Assembly (NCBI RefSeq): GCF_003259185.1
Contig: NZ_QGMP01000003.1
Span: 150,221-214,220, forward strand
DNA: 64,000 bases
Source of the DNA: Isoalcanivorax indicus
GTDB lineage: Bacteria > Pseudomonadota > Gammaproteobacteria > Pseudomonadales > Alcanivoracaceae
Reading direction: 5' to 3'
In this document: positions 1-9,333 of the stretch, in pieces
Layout: each line of letters begins with the position of its first letter
Numbering within the stretch: position 1 is the stretch's first letter
Translations under genes and position numbers: made by a program
Notes under the pieces: generated by a model
What the model was told of the DNA's origin: nothing
Databases searched by the model: none
The model's input: only the letters and a program-made list of their open reading frames with translations

Positions 1-1
1 C

Positions 2-1222
2 TGCTCCAATCACGCCTTCGGGTTGTTCTCGGTATACCGTGCGGTGGCCGAGCAGAGTGATCTGGATTTTGTGCTGCATCTCGGCGATTACATTTACGAG
101 TATGGTCCGGGTGAGTATGGCAACTTCCCGGATCGGGACCCGTTGCCGCCGCGTGAGATCATCAGCCTTGCGGATTATCGCGAACGCTATGCCCAGTATC
201 GCGCAGACATCGACCTTCAGCGGGTGCATCAGCAATTTCCGATGATCTGCGTCTGGGACGATCACGAAAGTGCCAACGACAGCTGGACGGGAGGCGCTGA
301 GAATCACCAGCCCAATACCGAAGGCGATTGGCCAACACGCAAACGCGCCTCGCAGCAGGCGTACTTCGAGTGGTTGCCGATTCGCGAACAGTCGCCGGGG
401 AATATCGAGCGTATCTGGCGGGATTTCCGGTTTGGTGATCTGCTCGATCTGTTCATGCTGGATACTCGGCTCGAGGGCCGCGACGAGCCGCTGGACCTGC
501 CTTTTGACCCGGCGCGCAATAGCAGCAGTAGAAGGATGATCAGTGAGGCGCAGTCCGGCTGGCTGCTGGACGGCTTGCAGCAGTCGCAGGCGCGCTGGCG
601 TGTCATCGGCCAGCAGGTGATGTTTGCGCAGATCAATATTGCCGAAATTCCCAGTGTTGACCCGCGCGTGCCGGAACTGCGGGGCAACCTGCTGGCCATC
701 AACATGGATCAGTGGGACGGCTATGCCGCCGAACGGCTGCGCATTCTCAATCATATTCGTGACCACAATATCGACAACGTGGTGATCCTGACCGGCGATA
801 TTCACAGCTCCTGGGCCAACGAGGTGTACCGGAACCCGGTGCCGATTACCGGAGAGCTGTTTGCCCAGCCGCTGGCGGCAGAATTCATTACGCCGTCGGT
901 GACCTCGCCAGGATTCCCGGAGGGGCTGTCGGAACTGGCAGGCACATTGCTGCCCCTGGTCAATCCGCATATTCGCTATTTTGAAGGCAAGTCGCGCGGC
1001 TTCATTCTTATGGATGTCAACCGGCAGCGCGCCCAGGCCGAGTGGTATTACGTGCGCAGCATCAATGACTTTGATCTGCGCGGTCAGCTGGATCATGGCC
1101 GCACCAAGGCCATGAAGGTGGACAGCGGCAGCAGTCGCCTGATCCGCGATCCGATCCTGTCGCGTCCGCGCACGTTGCGCACGGCGCTCTTTCATCCTGA
1201 TACGCCGGAGCAAACCGTATGA
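2..1222 (+). CDS. PhoD-like alkaline phosphatase / phosphodiesterase (5' partial)
   Basis: The frame is open to the left edge, so the start and the N-terminal PhoD domain lie outside the window. The first residues read C-S-N-H-A-F-G, the usual beginning of the PhoD catalytic domain, followed by LHLGDYIYEYG, WDDHE and TGDIHSSW, which carry the expected metal ligands. PhoD enzymes are secreted Ca/Fe-dependent phosphomonoesterases or phosphodiesterases. An internal TTG at 23 is only an artificial start. The stop overlaps the ATG of the next phosphatase gene by four bases (ATGA), so the two are probably co-transcribed and translationally coupled. Family assignment is firm; substrate is unknown. 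Confidence 0.9.
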   Translation, partial: CSNHAFGLFSVYRAVAEQSDLDFVLHLGDYIYEYGPGEYGNFPDRDPLPPREIISLADYRERYAQYRADIDLQRVHQQFPMICVWDDHESANDSWTGGAENHQPNTEGDWPTRKRASQQAYFEWLPIREQSPGNIERIWRDFRFGDLLDLFMLDTRLEGRDEPLDLPFDPARNSSSRRMISEAQSGWLLDGLQQSQARWRVIGQQVMFAQINIAEIPSVDPRVPELRGNLLAINMDQWDGYAAERLRILNHIRDHNIDNVVILTGDIHSSWANEVYRNPVPITGELFAQPLAAEFITPSVTSPGFPEGLSELAGTLLPLVNPHIRYFEGKSRGFILMDVNRQRAQAEWYYVRSINDFDLRGQLDHGRTKAMKVDSGSSRLIRDPILSRPRTLRTALFHPDTPEQTV

Positions 1223-3270
1223 GCAAAGTGCTGCCTTTGACATTGTTGTTGTCGCTGGGCCTTGCCGCGTGCGGTGGGGATTCTTCAGTGGGCGGTGGCT
1301 CTGCGCCGCCGGGAAGCACGCCGCCGCCAGGCGTGCAGCCGCCAACGGGCGACGGCCCGGCACGGGTGCGTTTCATTGCCATGGGCGACTCGGGCACCGG
1401 TTCGCCGCAGCATTATGCCGTGGCGCGCGCCATGGCCGATGTGTGTGAGCGCAAGGCTGCGCTCGACAGCAGCGGTCATCCCGGTTGTGAATTTGTGCTG
1501 GGGTTTGGCGACAATATTTACGAGTCCGGGGTGTCGCACGTTTACGATCCGCAGTTCGAGGAGAAATTCGAGCTGCCGTTTGCGCCGGTCGAGCTGCCCT
1601 TCTACATGGTGCTGGGCAATCATGACAATACCGGCTTTATCGGTGGTGATGGCGCCGGTAATGCGCGCGGTGAGTTTCAGGTGGATTACCACTTCCGCAC
1701 CGACCGTATGACAGACCGTTGGCAGATGCCGGATCGTTACTATCGCTTCAGTTGGGGTGAAAACGCCGCCGGGGAACCGCTGATCGAATTCTTCGGGCTG
1801 GATTCGAACCAGATCGCCGGCGGCTTCGCCGATGCCAACTACAATTATTCCTACCAGCGCTATGGGCTGCTGCAGTTGTCCTGGGCAAAAGAATCCGTTC
1901 GTCAGTCGCAGGCCACCTTCCGGGTCGCCATGGCGCATCACCCGTATCTCTCCAACGGGCTGCATGGCAACGCGGGCAACTATGACGGCATTCCCGGGGC
2001 GCTCTTGCCCGTGCTGGCCGGCCAACGCTGGCGGGATTTTCTGGAAGAGGCGATCTGTGACAAGGCCGATTTCTACATGGCCGGGCATGATCATGATTTG
2101 CAACAGCTGAAAGCCGTAGAGCGTTGCGGGCGCACGGAATTCATTGTCAGCGGCGCAGCGGGCAAGACCCGTGGGCTGACCGATACGGAGCGTAACCCGG
2201 CGTGGTTCCAGGTGGGGGATGTGTACGGCTTTTTCTGGATGGAGGCGGTCGACGCTGACCCGCTCCGGGGCTTGCCGGCACGTCTTTGCACGGAAGCCTA
2301 TATCGTGGATCCGGATCAGGAAAACGGCCTGGGGGTGGTGGCCGAAGGTCAGCTGCAACCGGCCTATCGTCACTGCTACGACCAGCAGCCGCTGGCGGGC
2401 CTGCAAGCACCGAATCGTTTTTCTTCCGTGCCTTTCGTCGGTCCGGCTCTCAAGGAACTGGCGGGCGACAGCACGGGCTTTGATCCGGCATTCAGCGGCC
2501 CGTTGCAGGCCTTCCAGTCAGCCTTGACCTCCGGCCTGAATCTCGCGGCGACGGAGCTGCCCGACGGCCCGCATCAGGAAACCATCTCGGCGTTGATCGG
2601 TGGCCTGGATGTGTTGTTCAACAGCCTGGACAGTGTGGCGGCCCTGCTGGGCGGTGATGACGAGGATGCGGCGGAGCAAAGCCTGTTGTCGGTGATCGAG
2701 GCGGCCAATGTGCTCAGCGGGATAGACACGTCTGCGTTGCCCGCGCCATTCGATCAACTGGGCGCGGCCTTTGACGCGCTGGCCGCCGGGGTGGGGGGTA
2801 TGGACCGTGAGGGCAGCAGTGCGCGTGATGATCTGGTGCTGATTGCGGGCCCGCTGCTGCAACTCTCGCGCAATATCGAGAATATTCTCGAAGGGGTTGG
2901 TACCCAGACGGCCGAGGTGCCCGTGCTTGCAGGCATCACCAAGGTACTGGGTACTGTGGCCCAGGGGGCGGCGATCGCTGTGGCTGATGTGGTGCATCTG
3001 GATTCCAGTGCAGCGGTGGCGGCGCTGGTGGGGCACCTTCAGGCCACCCTGGATACCATCGTCAGGGATGTGTTGTTGCTGGATATGTTCTCGGAAGACG
3101 CCGGTGATGTGGCCGTGTTGCCAGGGCAATTCCTGTCGGCGGGGCTGTTGTCCGTCACGCGCGAAGTGGCGTTTCACCTGGATCAGTATGTGCTGTCTCC
3201 GGTGGGAAGCATCCTTGAACTGCTGTCGCCGATCACCAATCTGCTGGCGGGGTTATTCGGTCGCGGCTGA
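1219..3270 (+). CDS. Lipoprotein metallophosphoesterase, purple acid phosphatase-like, with long helical C-terminal extension
   Basis: The signal peptide ends in a lipobox (L15-A-A-C18), so this is a predicted lipoprotein. Residues 50-300 carry the calcineurin-type motifs GDSGTG (56-61), GFGDNIYE (95-102), GNHDN (133-137), HHPY (240-243) and GHDH (289-292), in the arrangement of tartrate-resistant (ACP5-like) acid phosphatases. Residues from about 400 to 683 have no recognisable domain; they are Ala/Leu/Gly-rich and look helical, roughly doubling the usual family length. The ATGA overlap with the PhoD-like gene suggests a two-gene phosphate-scavenging operon. No Pho box can be assessed because the operon's promoter is outside the window. 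Confidence 0.85.
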   Translation: MSKVLPLTLLLSLGLAACGGDSSVGGGSAPPGSTPPPGVQPPTGDGPARVRFIAMGDSGTGSPQHYAVARAMADVCERKAALDSSGHPGCEFVLGFGDNIYESGVSHVYDPQFEEKFELPFAPVELPFYMVLGNHDNTGFIGGDGAGNARGEFQVDYHFRTDRMTDRWQMPDRYYRFSWGENAAGEPLIEFFGLDSNQIAGGFADANYNYSYQRYGLLQLSWAKESVRQSQATFRVAMAHHPYLSNGLHGNAGNYDGIPGALLPVLAGQRWRDFLEEAICDKADFYMAGHDHDLQQLKAVERCGRTEFIVSGAAGKTRGLTDTERNPAWFQVGDVYGFFWMEAVDADPLRGLPARLCTEAYIVDPDQENGLGVVAEGQLQPAYRHCYDQQPLAGLQAPNRFSSVPFVGPALKELAGDSTGFDPAFSGPLQAFQSALTSGLNLAATELPDGPHQETISALIGGLDVLFNSLDSVAALLGGDDEDAAEQSLLSVIEAANVLSGIDTSALPAPFDQLGAAFDALAAGVGGMDREGSSARDDLVLIAGPLLQLSRNIENILEGVGTQTAEVPVLAGITKVLGTVAQGAAIAVADVVHLDSSAAVAALVGHLQATLDTIVRDVLLLDMFSEDAGDVAVLPGQFLSAGLLSVTREVAFHLDQYVLSPVGSILELLSPITNLLAGLFGRG

Positions 3271-3297
3271 CCTCGCCACAGCTGGCATGTATCATGC

Positions 3298-3325
3298 AAA
3301 GGCCTCGCGCGATGGTGAGGCCTTT
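3298..3325 (+). terminator. Probable terminator after phosphatase operon
   Basis: A perfect 9-bp inverted repeat (AAAGGCCTC / GAGGCCTTT) with a 10-base loop lies 27 bases after the phosphatase stop. The T-tract is short, so termination may be partial. Confidence 0.5.
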
Positions 3326-3342
3326 CTGGTTGGAGAGCGGTA

Positions 3343-3777
3343 ATGAATGAAAATGAGCGCGTGATACGCGTCATCGAGTTGCGTCGTCGCATGATGCTGA
3401 TCATGTTCGTGGTGGCGATCCTGATAGGCCTGTTCCTGGGCGCTGCGGCGCTGGGTTGGTTGCCGCTGGATCTGGAGGCGCATCAGCAGTTGTTCCAGTC
3501 ACTGATGCTCGCCTATTTCGCCTCGGCGATGTCCTCGCTGGTGTTCATGGGCATGATGATGTTCATGGTGCGGGGCGCGATCTGGGGCATCGGTATGGCG
3601 GTGTTGGGCCTGGTCGCGCTGATGGGCGCGATACCCTTTGTGGCCGCCATCGTGATCATCGTGGCCAACCGCATGGCCGAGCAGCGCATCAAGGCGTTGC
3701 GCGATGCGGAAGCTGAAAAAGTGGCCGCAGCACAGCGTGCGGCCGAGCAGGACGCGGAGGAAGACGCGGCCTCCTGA
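3343..3777 (+). CDS. Hypothetical inner-membrane protein, three predicted TM segments
   Basis: 144 residues. After a short basic head (RRR at about 14-16) there are three hydrophobic stretches, at about 17-40, 50-75 and 78-108. A charged Ala/Glu-rich tail ends in an acidic patch. The ATG follows a GAGAG-type ribosome site. The gene sits between the phosphatase operon and a convergent hydrolase gene. I do not recognise the family, and nothing nearby suggests a function. Confidence 0.65.
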   Translation: MNENERVIRVIELRRRMMLIMFVVAILIGLFLGAAALGWLPLDLEAHQQLFQSLMLAYFASAMSSLVFMGMMMFMVRGAIWGIGMAVLGLVALMGAIPFVAAIVIIVANRMAEQRIKALRDAEAEKVAAAQRAAEQDAEEDAAS

Positions 3778-3829
3778 TGCCCGGCAGGGCGCCGGGCGTG
3801 TCGGGGCGGGTCTGTTCAGGCCGCTCTGT

Positions 3830-4999
3830 TCAGGACGCCTGGCGCGCTGGCGGCGCAGCATCCTCTTCAATGCGCGGGTCAACGCGTGCGTCACGGCACT
3901 GACGGATCAACCAGTCCGCCACCACCGGCCAGTTGTCACGCGGCGCCTGGCTGCCCCCGAGAATACCCATATGGCCACCGCTCACCTCGTGATGCGTGAT
4001 CGGCGCCAACGGCATCTGCACGCGCAGTGCCAGGCTGCATTCCCGTGTCACGATGGTGTCCTGACGCCCGGTGACCAGCAGGGTCGGCACGGTCACCGCA
4101 GACAGGTTGCCGCGCGGATGACGCATCGGCAGGCGTCCGCGGGCCACGCAGTTGTCGGTCCACAGATGGCGCACGATGTCCTGAATGACGGCGCCGGGGT
4201 ACGCGTACATGTCGTCGAGGAACGCCGCGTTGGTGGCGTGGCTGCTGACGTAATCGCGATCCTCCAGACGGCGCCACAGATCCAGATACCCCTTCAGCGT
4301 CGATACCGGCGTAATCAGCTTGAAACTCAGTGCATTGACCCAGCCCGGCGAGCGCAGCAGGGGCGCGGGCAACTGGTGTACATGGCGCCCGGTGCGCCGC
4401 TTGAGCCAGCGCAGCTGCTGTGACAGGCGCCGGTACTGCACGCCCAGCGCGCCGTTGGCATGGTAGTCGCCGGGGGCGCCGACCAATGCCAGCGCGGCGA
4501 TATCGGGGTCCTCACCCAGCGCGGTGTAGGCGTAGCTGAACAGGGCGCCGAAACTCCAGCCATGCAGTGCCAGACGGCGCTCACCGCTGTGGGCGCGCAC
4601 CTTGTCCAGCAAGACGGGCAGGTGTTCCGCGAAATAGTGCTCCAGCGACCAGTGATCGTGGCGACGGCCCGGCCGCCCCCAGTCAATCAGGTAGACCTCG
4701 AAGCCCCGGGCGCGCAGGTAGCGCACCAGACTGCGTTCTTCAAACAGGTCGTACAACAAGGTGTTGGCGGCCAGCGGCGTGACCAGCACCAGCGGCACCT
4801 GCTGCCGGGTCCGGCTTACCGGCATCTCGTGACCGTCCACCGTGATGTGTTCGCTGGTGAGCGGCGGGTAATAGCGCAGGCGAATAATGTCCTGTTCGTG
4901 GATGACCTCGAACGGCGTGCGGTTGGCCTGGATCAGATCCTTGGGGCGTCGCAGCCAGTCGCGCGCATTGTCGTAGCGGCGACGCAGGGAAGACAGCAT
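3830..4999 (-). CDS. Alpha/beta-fold hydrolase related to PHA synthase/depolymerase proteins
   Basis: 389 residues from the ATG at 4999, which has AGGAG eight bases upstream; a TTG at 5020 is possible but less likely. A nucleophile elbow G-W-S-F-G follows a strand motif (RLALHGWSFGA). There is an acid in VTGRQD and a histidine in SGGHMGILGG, so the Ser-Asp-His triad appears complete. The C-terminal GGHMGILGG...NWPVVADWL pattern resembles PhaC-type proteins. True PHA synthases use cysteine at the nucleophile; serine here favours a hydrolase or thioesterase role over polymerisation. Monocistronic; divergent from nothing close, tail to tail with the small membrane protein. Confidence 0.75.
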   Translation of the reverse strand: MLSSLRRRYDNARDWLRRPKDLIQANRTPFEVIHEQDIIRLRYYPPLTSEHITVDGHEMPVSRTRQQVPLVLVTPLAANTLLYDLFEERSLVRYLRARGFEVYLIDWGRPGRRHDHWSLEHYFAEHLPVLLDKVRAHSGERRLALHGWSFGALFSYAYTALGEDPDIAALALVGAPGDYHANGALGVQYRRLSQQLRWLKRRTGRHVHQLPAPLLRSPGWVNALSFKLITPVSTLKGYLDLWRRLEDRDYVSSHATNAAFLDDMYAYPGAVIQDIVRHLWTDNCVARGRLPMRHPRGNLSAVTVPTLLVTGRQDTIVTRECSLALRVQMPLAPITHHEVSGGHMGILGGSQAPRDNWPVVADWLIRQCRDARVDPRIEEDAAPPARQAS

Positions 5000-5119
5000 G
5001 GAAGCACTCCTGTTGATCAATAGCCGGGGACCCTGGAATCGGGCGGCAGTGTAGCGGCCCGTCGGGTCAGGCCATTGGCCGGGGCGCCCGGGTCAATCCT
5101 GGCTGTGCGCTGGAGGCAT

Positions 5120-5614
5120 TCACTCTGGCAGATAGCCCAGCGGCAGGGCGGTGGAATCGATCACCTTGCGCATCACGAAACTGGAGTGCACCCCGGTCAC
5201 GCCCTCGATACGGGTAATCTTGCCCAGCAGGAACTGCTGATAGGCGTCCATGTCCGGTACCACCACCTTGAGCAGGTAGTCGGCGTCCTGGCCGGTGACC
5301 AGGTAGCACTGCTGCACCTCCTCGAAACTGGCCACGGTCTGCTCGAAGCGCTCGAAGCGTTCCGGCGTGTGCCGGTCCATGCTGATCTGGATGATGGCCG
5401 TCAGGTCCAGTCCCAGCGCTTTCTGGTTCAGCAGGGTCACCCGGTTCAGCAGCACGCCGGCTTCCTCCAGCTTCTGGACTCGCCGCGAACAGGGCGAAGG
5501 CGACAGCCCCACGCGTTCGGCAAGCTCGAGATTGGTCAGGCCGCCATCCTCCTGCAGGGCCTGAAGGATGCGGCGGTCAGTGCGGTCCAGTTTGTGCGGA
5601 GCAGTAACGGGCAT
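5120..5614 (-). CDS. Lrp/AsnC-family transcriptional regulator
   Basis: 164 residues. The N-terminal AsnC helix-turn-helix is clear (LDRTDRRILQAL, then LAERVGLSPSPCSRRVQKLE), followed by the RAM effector domain from about 70 to 150. Length and sequence fit Lrp-like global regulators that sense leucine or other amino acids. The gene is divergent from leuA, so a role in controlling leucine synthesis is plausible but is inferred from position. The AT-rich block between the two genes is the natural binding region. Confidence 0.88.
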   Translation of the reverse strand: MPVTAPHKLDRTDRRILQALQEDGGLTNLELAERVGLSPSPCSRRVQKLEEAGVLLNRVTLLNQKALGLDLTAIIQISMDRHTPERFERFEQTVASFEEVQQCYLVTGQDADYLLKVVVPDMDAYQQFLLGKITRIEGVTGVHSSFVMRKVIDSTALPLGYLPE

Positions 5615-5670
5615 GGGGTCTCCACAGGTCGATCACCGGATTATCCTGTTGCGGTGCGCAGCAGAAAGGG

Positions 5671-5710
5671 TGAAATATATCGTAGTTTATATGATATGCG
5701 AAATAAATAG
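5671..5710. promoter_or_regulatory. AT-rich block in lrp-leuA divergent region
   Basis: The 298-base gap between the Lrp-type regulator and leuA is G/C-rich except for this 40-base stretch of A/T-rich DNA (AAATATAT, TTTATATGATAT, AAATAAAT). It is the likely place for divergent promoters and Lrp-type binding. I cannot resolve individual -10/-35 boxes with confidence and see no leucine-codon leader peptide. Confidence 0.35.
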
Positions 5711-5912
5711 CCCTTTTCGGCGTAAACCAGGGCAATTCCGCAAACCCATTGCTCGGCCACGCGCCTAGACTATGCCTTGTCGCTGGTCCACAAGCCCGGC
5801 GGCTTCCCCGGCCCCTTCGCTCACAAGGCGGCCGGTGCCGGGGAAAAGCCCCCGCCCATCCGGCCCGGGCCACACACGTTCAGGGCGCAACCGCGCAATT
5901 CAGGAGTACGAC

Positions 5913-7586
5913 ATGGCGTTCGATCATCGCAAGTACCAACCCTTTACCCCCGTGCAGCGTCCCCAGCGCCGCTGGCCGGAGCAGGTCATCCGCACCGCAC
6001 CGCACTGGTGTGCCGTGGACCTGCGCGATGGCAACCAGGCTCTGGTCAAGCCAATGACCGTGGCCCAGAAGATGCGCCTGTTCGACCTGCTGGTGAAAGT
6101 GGGCTTCAAGGAAATCGAGGTGGGTTTCCCGGCCGCCTCACAACCGGATTTCGATTTTGTTCGCGCCTTGATCGAGCAGGACCGCATTCCCGCCGATGTC
6201 ACTATCCAGGTGCTGACCCAGGCGCGCGACGAACTGATTGCCCGCTCGTTCGAGTCCCTCAAGGGCGCACGGCGGGCAGTGATGCATCTGTATAACTCCA
6301 CCTCGCGCACCCAGCGCGAGAAAGTGTTCCGCATGGACGTTGCCGGCATCCGCGACATCGCCGTGCGCGGCGCCGAATGTGTCGCCCGCCATGCCGCACA
6401 GCAGCCGGATACCCAGTGGGTATTCCAGTATTCGCCGGAGAGCTTCACCGGCACCGAACTGGATGTGGCGGTCGACGTGGTCAACGCCGTGGTCAATGTC
6501 TGGCAGCCTGCCAAGGGCCAGCCGGTGATCATCAACCTGCCGGCCACGGTGGAAGTGAGCACGCCGAATGTGTTTGCCGACATGGTCGAGCACATGAACG
6601 ATCACATTATCCAGCGCGAGCATCTGCAGATTTCCGTGCACACCCACAACGACCGGGGCTGTGCCGTGGCCGCCGCCGAGCTGGCGGTGATGGCCGGTGC
6701 GGATCGGGTGGAAGGCACCCTGATGGGCAACGGCGAGCGCACCGGCAACATGGATCTGGTCACCATGGCCATGAACCTGTATAGCCAGGGCGTCGACCCG
6801 AAGGTGGATTTCTCCGGCATGCGCGAGATCATCGAGACGGTGGAAGCGGTCACCGAGATCAGCACGCACCCCCGTCATCCGTATGCGGGCGAGCTGGTGT
6901 TCACCGCCTTTTCCGGCAGCCATCAGGACGCCATCCGCAAGTGCCTGGTGTTGCAACAGCCTGACGAGAAATGGGACGTGGCGTATCTGCCCATCGACCC
7001 GCGCGATCTGGGGCGTCGCTACGAGGAAGTGGTGCGGATCAACTCGCAGTCCGGCAAGGGTGGCGTATTGCATGTGCTGGAGCGCGATTACGGCATCACC
7101 TTGCCGCGCTGGTTACAGATCGAGTTTTCCCGCGTGGTCCAGCGTCAGGCGGAAGAACAGGCGGGTGAAATCGACGGCGCTGCGATCCATGCCCTGTTCG
7201 AACAGCACTACCTGGCGTCACCCAAGGGCTGGGAGCTGCAAGGCTACGATGTGCATCGCGAAGGCGATGTCGTGCGGGCCTCGGTGCGCATCGGCACCAG
7301 TGCCGTGGCCGAAAGCCTGGAGGGCGAGGGCAAGGGCGTGGTCGATGCGCTGGTCGCCGCGCTGATGGCGCGCACCGGCCGCCGTATCACGGTCGAAAGC
7401 TTTGATGAAATGGCCCTCAGCGAAGGCACCCAGGCCAGCGCCATGGCCTGTGTCCGGGTGCTGATTGATGACGAACCGGCCAGTGCAGCGGCACTGGCGG
7501 ATGACACCACCTCGGCCACCTTGCAGGCCGTGTTGTCGGCGGTGGGGCATCGCCAGGGCAGCGCCGAGGTGCGTGCCAGCGCCTGA
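5913..7586 (+). CDS. leuA: 2-isopropylmalate synthase (LeuA2 type)
   Basis: 557 residues; condenses acetyl-CoA with 2-ketoisovalerate, the first committed step of leucine synthesis, in the cytoplasm. The catalytic DLRDGNQ is at 36-42 and the metal-binding HTHNDRG near 243-249; a C-terminal regulatory domain (about 430-557) would bind leucine for feedback inhibition. Length and the N-terminal MAFDHRKYQPF pattern match the longer LeuA2 class of pseudomonads rather than the 523-residue enteric form. ATG at 5913 was chosen over in-frame upstream codons because CAGGAG lies seven bases before it. Followed by a strong terminator, so monocistronic. Confidence 0.95.
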   Translation: MAFDHRKYQPFTPVQRPQRRWPEQVIRTAPHWCAVDLRDGNQALVKPMTVAQKMRLFDLLVKVGFKEIEVGFPAASQPDFDFVRALIEQDRIPADVTIQVLTQARDELIARSFESLKGARRAVMHLYNSTSRTQREKVFRMDVAGIRDIAVRGAECVARHAAQQPDTQWVFQYSPESFTGTELDVAVDVVNAVVNVWQPAKGQPVIINLPATVEVSTPNVFADMVEHMNDHIIQREHLQISVHTHNDRGCAVAAAELAVMAGADRVEGTLMGNGERTGNMDLVTMAMNLYSQGVDPKVDFSGMREIIETVEAVTEISTHPRHPYAGELVFTAFSGSHQDAIRKCLVLQQPDEKWDVAYLPIDPRDLGRRYEEVVRINSQSGKGGVLHVLERDYGITLPRWLQIEFSRVVQRQAEEQAGEIDGAAIHALFEQHYLASPKGWELQGYDVHREGDVVRASVRIGTSAVAESLEGEGKGVVDALVAALMARTGRRITVESFDEMALSEGTQASAMACVRVLIDDEPASAAALADDTTSATLQAVLSAVGHRQGSAEVRASA

Positions 7587-7590
7587 AACA

Positions 7591-7620
7591 AAACGCCCCC
7601 GCATCGCGGGGGCGTTTTTC
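7591..7620. terminator. Intrinsic terminator of leuA (likely bidirectional)
   Basis: A perfect 12-bp stem (AAACGCCCCCGC / GCGGGGGCGTTT) with an ATC loop, followed by T residues and preceded by A residues, lies between the convergent leuA and amidotransferase genes. Confidence 0.9.
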
Positions 7621-7630
7621 CTCAGGGCCA

Positions 7631-8347
7631 TCACGGCACGGGCGGGTTATCGCCGGGCGGGTTGGCCAGCCGGTTGAGCAGCCGATACAGACGCTGGTGC
7701 GTCGCCACCAGAATCGCTTCTGACACCATCAGCTTGTGCGGCGGGTCCACCCAGGTGCCCGGCACGATCTCGTCAGCGCAGTGCTCGCACAGGCCTTTCA
7801 ACGTCTCCATATCGCATTCCAGATGGCATTGCAGCCCCATCACCCGGTCTTCCAGCAGAAAGCCCTGCTGTGTACAGGCGACACTGGAAAACAGGTGCCG
7901 CGCGCCCTTCGGCAAGCTGAAGCCTTCGCCGTGCCAGTGCAGCACCGGCGGTGAGTCGGCGAACATGCTGGCGATATCCGGCGGGCAAGTCGGCGCCGGG
8001 GTGATCGTGAACCAGCCGATTTCCGGGGCACTGTTGCGGTGGATATCCGCACCCAGCACGCTGGCGATCAGTTGCGCCCCGAGGCAGATGCCGACCACCT
8101 TGCGGTCAGCCTCGATGGCCTGACGGATCAGACGCTTTTCCTCGCGCATCCAGGGCAGCTTGCCGTCGTCGCGGGCACTCATTGGCCCGCCCATGACGAA
8201 CAGCCAGTCGAAGTCATCGGGGCTGGGCCAACGGGTAACCTGGCGAGCTTCGATCACCTCCCAGGTGATCCCCTGGCGGTCCAGCCAGGTGGCGATGGCG
8301 CCGGGGCCTTCGAAGTGCACGTGCTTGATGATCAGGGCGCGCTGCAT
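7631..8347 (-). CDS. Class I glutamine amidotransferase (GMP synthase-like)
   Basis: 238 residues, a stand-alone GATase1 domain. The nucleophile cysteine is C88 in GICLGAQ, and the His-Glu pair is H175/E177 in CHLE, so the triad is complete. MGGPM near 51-55 forms the oxyanion region. Such stand-alone proteins transfer glutamine ammonia or act as gamma-glutamyl hydrolases; the substrate cannot be read from sequence. It is single-gene and convergent with leuA, sharing its terminator. Confidence 0.85.
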   Translation of the reverse strand: MQRALIIKHVHFEGPGAIATWLDRQGITWEVIEARQVTRWPSPDDFDWLFVMGGPMSARDDGKLPWMREEKRLIRQAIEADRKVVGICLGAQLIASVLGADIHRNSAPEIGWFTITPAPTCPPDIASMFADSPPVLHWHGEGFSLPKGARHLFSSVACTQQGFLLEDRVMGLQCHLECDMETLKGLCEHCADEIVPGTWVDPPHKLMVSEAILVATHQRLYRLLNRLANPPGDNPPVP

Positions 8348-8457
8348 AGATGGTGTCTCGTTCTGGTTTCATCCTTCACGTATTGTGACGCAAGTCATGC
8401 TGCTGCGCCAGTCGCAAAGGTTTTCAGAAAACGATGGCGAATTCGCTATGCGAGCGA

Positions 8458-9255
8458 TCAGTCGCTGGCGGCGGGCTGTCCCCGGGCCAGGCCGCGTGGG
8501 GCCAGGACCAGCGTCTGGCTCTGCTCCGTCACCGGGGCCAGGCGGATGGGGTCATCGCTGGCGTAGTGCGCCGCCCCATCGACGATGATGGTGGCCTGCA
8601 GCTGCAATGGCTTCGTATCGTCCACCGCACGGGCATCGTAATACAAGCGGTAAGGGATGTGCGTCAGCCCTGCTTCCAGTGGGCGCACCTTGCGCTGGAT
8701 ATCGGTCACGTCCGGATCGCGGACATCGCGTGGTTCGATGTGCAGCGCCAGCACGGCACGTTCGGGCACGCTGTGCCCGTCGGGCAGCAGCAGTTCGCCC
8801 TCCACCCGTGCGGCGGCCTGGTCATTACGCCGCCACGGGCCGAGTACGCCCTTGTCTGTGGCGGTATCGTGTTCGCCGTCCGGATCGAGCTCGGTCAGCG
8901 TCAGGGTATGGCGGTGCAGGGTGTAGCCCACGGCCAGGGTTTGTGAGTCACCGCGGTGGCGGGCCAGGCTGTGCAGTGTCAGTGTCTGCTCGTCGGCCTG
9001 CCAGCGCTGGCCCTGCCAGGGCCCGTTGGGCAGCCAGTGCAGTGAGCCGTCGCGGCCCAGGACCATAACCCGATAGGTGCTGTCGTCTTCCAGCACCCAA
9101 CTGCCGGCCAGCGGCAGTTGCTGCGCCGCCGGGGCGGCGGGGCGGTTGTTGTCGCCGACGGTCGGCACCCCGTCGGGAGCGGTGACGGGCGTCGGATCGG
9201 GCGTGTCGCCGCAGGCACTGAGCAGGGCAAATAGCGGGATGATCAACAGGCGCAT
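8458..9255 (-). CDS. YbaY-family lipoprotein
   Basis: 265 residues. The signal peptide ends in an L-S-A-C lipobox near residue 15, followed by a Pro/Ala-rich linker. The middle (about 45-145) looks like a small beta-rich domain. The C-terminal part (about 148-255: VEGELLLPDGHSVPERAVLALHIE and LPYRLYYD-type pattern) resembles the YbaY/YscW lipoprotein fold of paired beta-sheet domains. Function is unknown beyond the outer-membrane lipoprotein class. It precedes mtgA in the same direction but is separated by about 80 bases. Confidence 0.65.
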   Translation of the reverse strand: MRLLIIPLFALLSACGDTPDPTPVTAPDGVPTVGDNNRPAAPAAQQLPLAGSWVLEDDSTYRVMVLGRDGSLHWLPNGPWQGQRWQADEQTLTLHSLARHRGDSQTLAVGYTLHRHTLTLTELDPDGEHDTATDKGVLGPWRRNDQAAARVEGELLLPDGHSVPERAVLALHIEPRDVRDPDVTDIQRKVRPLEAGLTHIPYRLYYDARAVDDTKPLQLQATIIVDGAAHYASDDPIRLAPVTEQSQTLVLAPRGLARGQPAASD

Positions 9256-9333
9256 ACTGCTGGGGGGCTCCGGCTGATGGCAGGTGAAGAGGGGCTCAGG
9301 GCGTGTTTGAGGGTGTCAGGCCGGAGAGGTTCC

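Noticed and set aside
5711..5912. Leucine leader peptide or T-box before leuA
   Set aside because: No run of leucine codons in a short frame and no T-box-like sequence; the upstream in-frame extension of leuA is Pro/Arg-rich and lacks a ribosome site.
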